A stretch of DNA of 64,000 nt from Paramacrobiotus metropolitanus (taxonomy: Eukaryota; Tardigrada; Eutardigrada; Parachela; Macrobiotidae), in the NCBI RefSeq assembly GCF_019649055.1, contig NW_026570357.1, forward strand, positions 124,001-188,000. Reading direction: 5' to 3'. Made by a program: the position numbers and the translations under genes. Every line of letters starts with the position of its first letter. Positions within the stretch are counted from its first letter, which is position 1. Positions 58,886 to 64,000 of the stretch are shown in pieces. Below the pieces are notes generated by a model. It saw only the letters and a program-made list of their open reading frames with translations, had not been told where the DNA came from and did not search any database.

Positions 58886-59455
58886 ACCTCAAATATTCAG
58901 AAATATTTAGAAATTTTTAGGAATATTTAGTATTTAGAAATATTTAGAAATATTTAGAAATATTTAGAAATATTTAGAAATATTTAGAAATATTTAGAAA
59001 TATTTAGAAATATTTAGAAATATTTAGAAACATTTAGAAATATTTAGAAACATTTAGAAATATTTAGAAATATTTAGAAACAACATTTTGAAATATTTTG
59101 AAATATTTCGAAATATTTAGAAATATTTAGAAATATTTAGAAATATTTAGAAATATTTAGAAATATTTAGAAATATTTAGAAATATTTAGAAATATTTAG
59201 AAATATTTAGAAATATTTAGAAATATTTAGAAGTATTTAGAAACATTTTGAAATATTTAGAAATATTTTGAAATATTTAGAAATATTTAGAAATATTTAG
59301 AAATATTTAGAAATATTTAGAAATATTTAGAAATATTTTGAAATATTGAGAAATATTTAGAAATATTTAGAAATATTTAGAAATATTTAGAAATATTTTG
59401 AAATATTTTGAAATATTTAGAAATATTTCGAAATATTTAGAAATATTTAGAAATA
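58886..59455. repeat. Decamer array (aaatatttag)n
   Basis: About 55 copies of aaatatttag in a near-exact 10-bp period with a few tg/cg variants. A looser gaaatatttg run follows at 59486-59548. Each unit contains the palindrome aaatattt. Confidence 0.95.
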
Positions 59456-59548
59456 AGTATTTATTAAGTAGCATTTGAAGGTGAATATTTGAAATATTTG
59501 AAATATTTGAAATATTTGAAATTTTTGAAATATTTGAAATTTGAAAAT

Positions 59549-60718
59549 ATGTTCAGGTAAATTAAAACAAGGTCAGAAAGATTACTTTTGCAGTTATCTA
59601 GTGACCGCTAATTGTAAACAAGTTGTTAACAAAAATTCCATCGGCACAAAATGCATGCGGCTCTTGGTGTATAAAAAATGCATGTGAGCTTTGGGACGAA
59701 GTCGGTCGAACAAACTCGAACAAATTCTGCAAAATCACCGTCGTGGCCTTGTACTGTGAGTCCATGAGTTAAAGAAAGAGCCTCGCATGTCCGTCGATGG
59801 TCGTACATACTCTACAAGTCCTGCTTAGCCTTAAAAGCGGCCTCTAAAACGTCTGCAAATGGGGGCTCGTATCCATTTATTATGGAGATAAAACCGGGCG
59901 GTCGGTGAGCGCACTAGGTCCATTAGTGGATACACTGCCCTTTGCTTTGCACTACGATAGTTTCCTCTGCCTTGTGCATCACGTTCTTTGCATGACGGAA
60001 ATACAGTACGTACTGCATGACGGAAATACAGTTTTAGGAACAATGAACGGAGTTGAAAAGTTTACTGAGTTTTTTCTGTTGTGATGATAGATCTTCTTAA
60101 ACTGTTTGATTAACTTGTTACGGTTTCTTGATTTGTATACCGCAGTCGTTTACAAATAGAAATTCCCAGTAAGTACTTAAGCTGTCATCATAAAACTACG
60201 CAAACCGCAAACTGGCATTGTAATAGCTTCAAGCTGATTAAGCAACATGAGCTCAGAAAGATGAGTGCGCTATTAAGTCGAATCAAACAGAAATTTGCCC
60301 CGGATGAGCGACGGGGGCACTGGGGATCGTTACTAGGACGAGTTGTGCATTTTCTGAAATTTAGCATTGAATAACATAACAGTATACTGTTACCGTATAC
60401 CGTATACAGTATACCGTATACAGAGTAGTAGATCCCGGAACTTGCCGGTACGAACAAACAACTCCTTTCCTTTAAGCAGTTAAATGCGAATGAGTGAACC
60501 TTTCACCCTGATTGACATGCGCTAGCCACAACAGGCACGCATTGGGTAGACGGTAAAAACTTGCACAGTTACACAAACATCATAAAGAAGCCATTAAACA
60601 CGATTAATATTGTTACACACAGATAGTGTCATAAGATGGGTCGGTAGTACTCGTTTACGAATCCGTTTCCAACAGGTCCAGACGACTCGGTAAAGTGTTG
60701 TGTCGCATTATGCTGCGA
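59549..60718. other. Intergenic region, no gene seen
   Basis: Only short frames. A short direct repeat, gcatgacggaaatacag, occurs at 59990-60006 and 60015-60031. A run of alternating accgtatac and cagtatac motifs lies at 60390-60421. Confidence 0.5.
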
Positions 60719-62316
60719 TTAGAAATCCGATTCACCTTCCCGGAATCGCATACTTTGGATAAAAGCGACTGCCGTCAAAGCGGTCAGCTTACTAACATCC
60801 AGATCGGAAATGCTGGCCGCCGTCCACTTCCGACCGCGGTACTCGGTGGCTGGACGCGGGTCCACACTCTGGTAATAGTTGAGCGCCTGCAACGTATTCT
60901 GCTGTCGTGGTGTTTTCTGTTGGTCGTTACCGTACTAAACGTCAAGCGCTTTAATCACATTTCCTTCATTTTAAATACTTGACGCGGGTCGGCGCAGGCG
61001 TCCCGTTACGTGATATACACGTGATATACACGGTGAACCGTGATATACACGGTTAAATGGGTAACAAACTGCCCGCATTTGGCCAGCTGGCTCACGGTGT
61101 TTGCCTGCCGGCCGAAGTTGCCTTTACCTGGCCGACATCCGGTCGGATTTTTAAGACGACTGAGGACTTCAGCCGCGGCTTTGCCGGCGGCCGACTCAGC
61201 TTGACCGCCGGCACCGTTTTGCAAATCGAACGGTGATGATGGCGTCAGTAAATCAAAGTGCCGCATTTGCTTCTGCGTGCGCCTGATTTCAACTTTCAAG
61301 TCGCGCTTTCGTCAGCGATACAGTTAAACTCTATCATTTATCTGTGACTACCATTTCCGTACCATCAGTTCTAAAAACATATGCGTTGCTACCCTCATTT
61401 AGAAGGAAATGCCTCAACCATGCTTTTTTGCGACAATTGGTTTTCAATGAGTATTTTCCGTTTAATATGAGCGGATCAACGTTGCAGGGTTTTGACTTTC
61501 AACATATTGCCTAATAAAACTAATCACGATGACGCTTACATTCACAATGTTCCGGTCGATCTGCTCATTGCGCTTGTTCTTGAAGCCGTCAGCAATCCGC
61601 TCTACTAAAGCCTGCCGATCCCGCACATTGAGACCGTTCTCGACAACGTCCCACACCTCCATTCTCATGGCCTCGCTCGACTGGATACGGAAGGAGTGCT
61701 GCGTGACCAGTATTCCCAGTAGAACGCAGTCGAAGACCATACAGTTCTTCAGCACCATGCGGTCGTACGACACAAAGCTCTGGGCCATGACGACCACTCC
61801 GTTCGCGAGCTGCTCCATCGTCTCGTCGTACGATTCCCCGAATAAACACTCGCAGAACACCAACGTCGGGAGACGCTGCTCACCCAGGAGGTGCCGGATC
61901 AAAGCGGCCAAACGAGCACAGTCTGCGGACTTAAGCTGCACGATAACGGTCATCTTGGCGGCGCTGTTGAGGCACTTCAGCAAGCAGCTAACCACCCAGT
62001 ACACATCGGCGCCGTTGAATTCCGCATTGTAGAAACTAGCTTGCCGGCCGTCGACGCGCACATCGGGGAAGTTGGTTTCGGTCGTGAGAAGATGGTTCCA
62101 CAGTGAACACACCCGCCGACAACGGATGCGCTCGATGGAGTCCAACGACTGGAAGACCTCCACCAGCAGTGCAACGGGCAGCGGCAGGCTTCGTCCTTTG
62201 CCGCTAGTACGCTTCTCCTGTGGTGTGCTAAGCGTGCCGTGACGGCGGATCCACTCCTGTGTCGACAGTGAGCAGCCACGGTCGTTCTCCTTCCACGCGC
62301 TATCATACAAGGGTTT
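60719..62316 (-). CDS. F-box family gene (exons 2 and 3), exon 1 not seen
   Basis: Exon 2 is 62316-61540 (777 bp; acceptor cgcttacag, donor aat|gtaagc). It starts KPLYDSAWKEN and has the F-box LPVALLVEVFQSLDSIERIR with RCRRVCSLWNHLLTTETNF. A Leu-rich stretch of about 170 residues follows, ending in VWDVVENGLNVRD. Intron 2 is 641 bp and contains a GC-rich island (61060-61240). Exon 3 is 60898-60719 (59 codons; YQSVDPRPATEYRGRKW, DLDVSKLTALTAV). Both exons are open and the join is in phase, so this copy could be functional. The family exon 1 domain is not found in 62317-62877, where an unrelated LINE begins. Exon 1 either lies beyond the window or was lost. Predicted role: substrate adaptor of an SCF ubiquitin ligase. 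Confidence 0.75.
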
Positions 62317-62877
62317 CTGTAAGCGAAGAGCTGGTTATACTTTAAGGGAATTATGCTGGTATATGACTTAATGCAATCTATAGATATACGTAGATATGGA
62401 CGACATCGTACGCGTTAAATTTTTCGAGGCATGGTTTTGTACTTGCATCTGTAGTATCCCGCCGTATGCCATGGTATCCTCTAGGTATCCCAAATGTATC
62501 CTTACATTTTTTTACTTATCTTTGCTTAATATACCTACGTATCTTTGCAGTATCTTTTACGTATCACACATATGTGTGATAACATATGTGTTACAAGCAT
62601 GTAACCCTATAAGAAAGCTTAGAAAGCCTAAAACAAATTAACGGGATACAGCAGGATACACGAAGCATACGGTGAGGATAAGGCGAGATTCGCTAGCTAG
62701 AAAATACTGTTCGCAATGCGTGCAGAACACTACTACAGTACTAAATGCTATTTGAATGCGTATCATCTTCGAAAGCAACAGTATTCCAGAGTATCCTGTA
62801 TGTTTTTTTTTTACTGAAACGTAGCATGGGACCGGTAAGAATGACCTATAAGCTACGCACTGCCCGTTGTTATATAG
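62317..62877. other. Between F-box exon 2 and the LINE; no gene seen
   Basis: AT-rich, with runs such as gtatcc and cgtatc (62455-62560) repeated at short spacing. The 5' edge of the LINE lies somewhere at the right end. Confidence 0.4.
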
Positions 62878-64000
62878 AGAAAGGGTTGTTGACTGAATTC
62901 GACAGTATGATCCGTGATTGCCTTTCTGCAATTGCCAACGTCAACATCACTGACACGAACTGGACACAGGCATCACTTCCGGTTGCAGAAGGAGGCCTCG
63001 GAATCCGGAGTCTGGAGAAGTTTGCCCTTCCGGCCTTCTTGGCCTCGGCTTACTCAGTGACCGGGCTGGCAACCGAAATTACCTCCTTCGACCCGGAAGT
63101 GTACTGCGGCGGCGCCGAAGCAGAATGGCAGCGAGTGGCGGGAGCTGATCTTCCAGCTGTGGAAGCGCGAAAATTTCAAAAAACATGGGATGAACCAGTT
63201 ATCCAAACTTCCGTGAAGATGCTTTCTGAAACGGCCCAGTCTGATATCTCTAGCCAAGCGCGTCTTTTAGGTGTAAGCACCAAGGACAACGGCGCACGGC
63301 TGGATGCACTACCAGCTGCATCACTGGGAAACCTCCTGAATGATTCCGCATTAAGAATTGCGGTTGGCCTGCGCCTGGGAACACCCATCGTTACTCCGCA
63401 CCGATGCATTTGCGGTGAATGGGTGGATGCTCGAGGCTATCATGGCTTGAGCTGTAAGAAAAGCCGGGGCCGGAAGTCAAGACACAGTAGCTTAAACGCC
63501 ACCTTTAAACGAGCATTCGCCTCAGCCACCATTGAGACAGAACTCGAGCCCCTGGGAATATCGCGAATCAACGGCCTACGCCCGGACGGAGTCACCCTAG
63601 TGCCCTGGGAACGAGGCAAAATGTTAACATGGGATGTAACTTGTGTGTGTACGATGGCCCTTTCACATGTTGCAGCAACATCCACCCAAGCTGGCGCAGC
63701 AGCTGCACAGGCCGAACGGAAAAAAACCGCGAAGTACCAGAACATCACGCAGGACTACCTGTTCCGTGCGGTGGGTGTGGAGACAGTGGGACCCCTCGGA
63801 CCGGAAGCATCCCGGCTGCTCAGCGAAGTAGGCAGGATGATATGGCAGGAAACGGGCGAGATACGCGCAACGGAGTATCTGCGCCAGAGGTTCAGCATCG
63901 AAATTCAACGTGGAAATGCGGCATCCATCCTGGGAACGACACCAGCCTCGGCTAATTTGGATCAAATGTTCTCTGTGATTCGGCCGCACGTTTCCGCAGT
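62878..64000 (+). CDS. LINE-type retrotransposon protein, C-terminal part, runs off the window
   Basis: Open without a stop from 62878 (just after a TAG) to the end of the window, over 370 codons, with no start of its own, so it looks 5'-truncated. After an Ala/Leu-rich region (LPVAEGGLGIRS, LPAFLASAY) it carries a Cys/His motif, CICGEWVDARGYHGLSC, then LRPDGVTLVPWERGKMLTWDVTC and an Ala-rich helix (AGAAAAQAERKKTAKY). The sequence after the reverse transcriptase domain of several invertebrate LINEs has this plan: a CCHC-like zinc motif followed by an R-P-D ... W-D segment resembling a restriction-like endonuclease. The catalytic assignment is inference. The decayed copy at 30600-31440 shows the same series of motifs. 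Confidence 0.75.

Noticed and set aside
61006-61299. 97-codon - strand frame in F-box intron 2
   Set aside because: It is GC-rich and open, but intronic by the phase-matched join of exons 2 and 3, with no known domain.

Overview
The window is invertebrate nuclear DNA. The genes have short GT..AG introns (52-640 bp), there is a seven-transmembrane receptor and spliced F-box genes, and roughly half the sequence is mobile DNA. The three-exon F-box family and overall style remind me of eutardigrade genomes; that is recollection plus inference, not something the sequence proves.

Left part (1-26115). A retrovirus-like Ty3/Gypsy LTR element runs from 1471 to 26115 (LTRs 1471-1923 and 25660-26115, 4-bp target duplication GTTG). 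It carries gag-protease, pol and an envelope-like gene. Its protease is split by a 15.6-kb insertion (4289-19845) that is one giant, nearly perfect palindrome: two arms of 8.2 and 7.4 kb around a small hairpin at 12443-12473. The arms carry 62-bp and 16-bp tandem arrays and no recognisable transposase. The pieces of the interrupted retroelement lie on either side, so this is not a simple read-folding artefact. It is the most unusual object here.

Middle (26116-43900). A protein kinase fused to Kelch-type repeats (+ strand, about 26570-30375) has a disturbed first coding part. It is followed by a decayed LINE, a decayed receptor gene and an intact paralogous class A receptor (both on the - strand). 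One orphan first exon of the F-box family and a truncated LTR element complete this part.

Right part (45459-64000). Three F-box genes on the - strand share one architecture: exon 1 with an unnamed conserved domain, exon 2 with the F-box, and exon 3 with a short conserved tail of 51-59 residues. The 45.5-52.0 kb copy is broken by a frameshift and a stop, and its second intron hosts a decayed PIF1/Helitron-type helicase. The 54.6-58.4 kb copy is open in its F-box and last exon, but its first intron hosts a 1.5-kb fold-back element. The 60.7-62.3 kb copy lacks a visible exon 1. A 560-bp AT-rich decamer array (58.9-59.45 kb) separates the second and third copies. The window ends inside a LINE open frame.

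Exon joins were done by eye from splice signals and reading frame, so exact boundaries are proposals.
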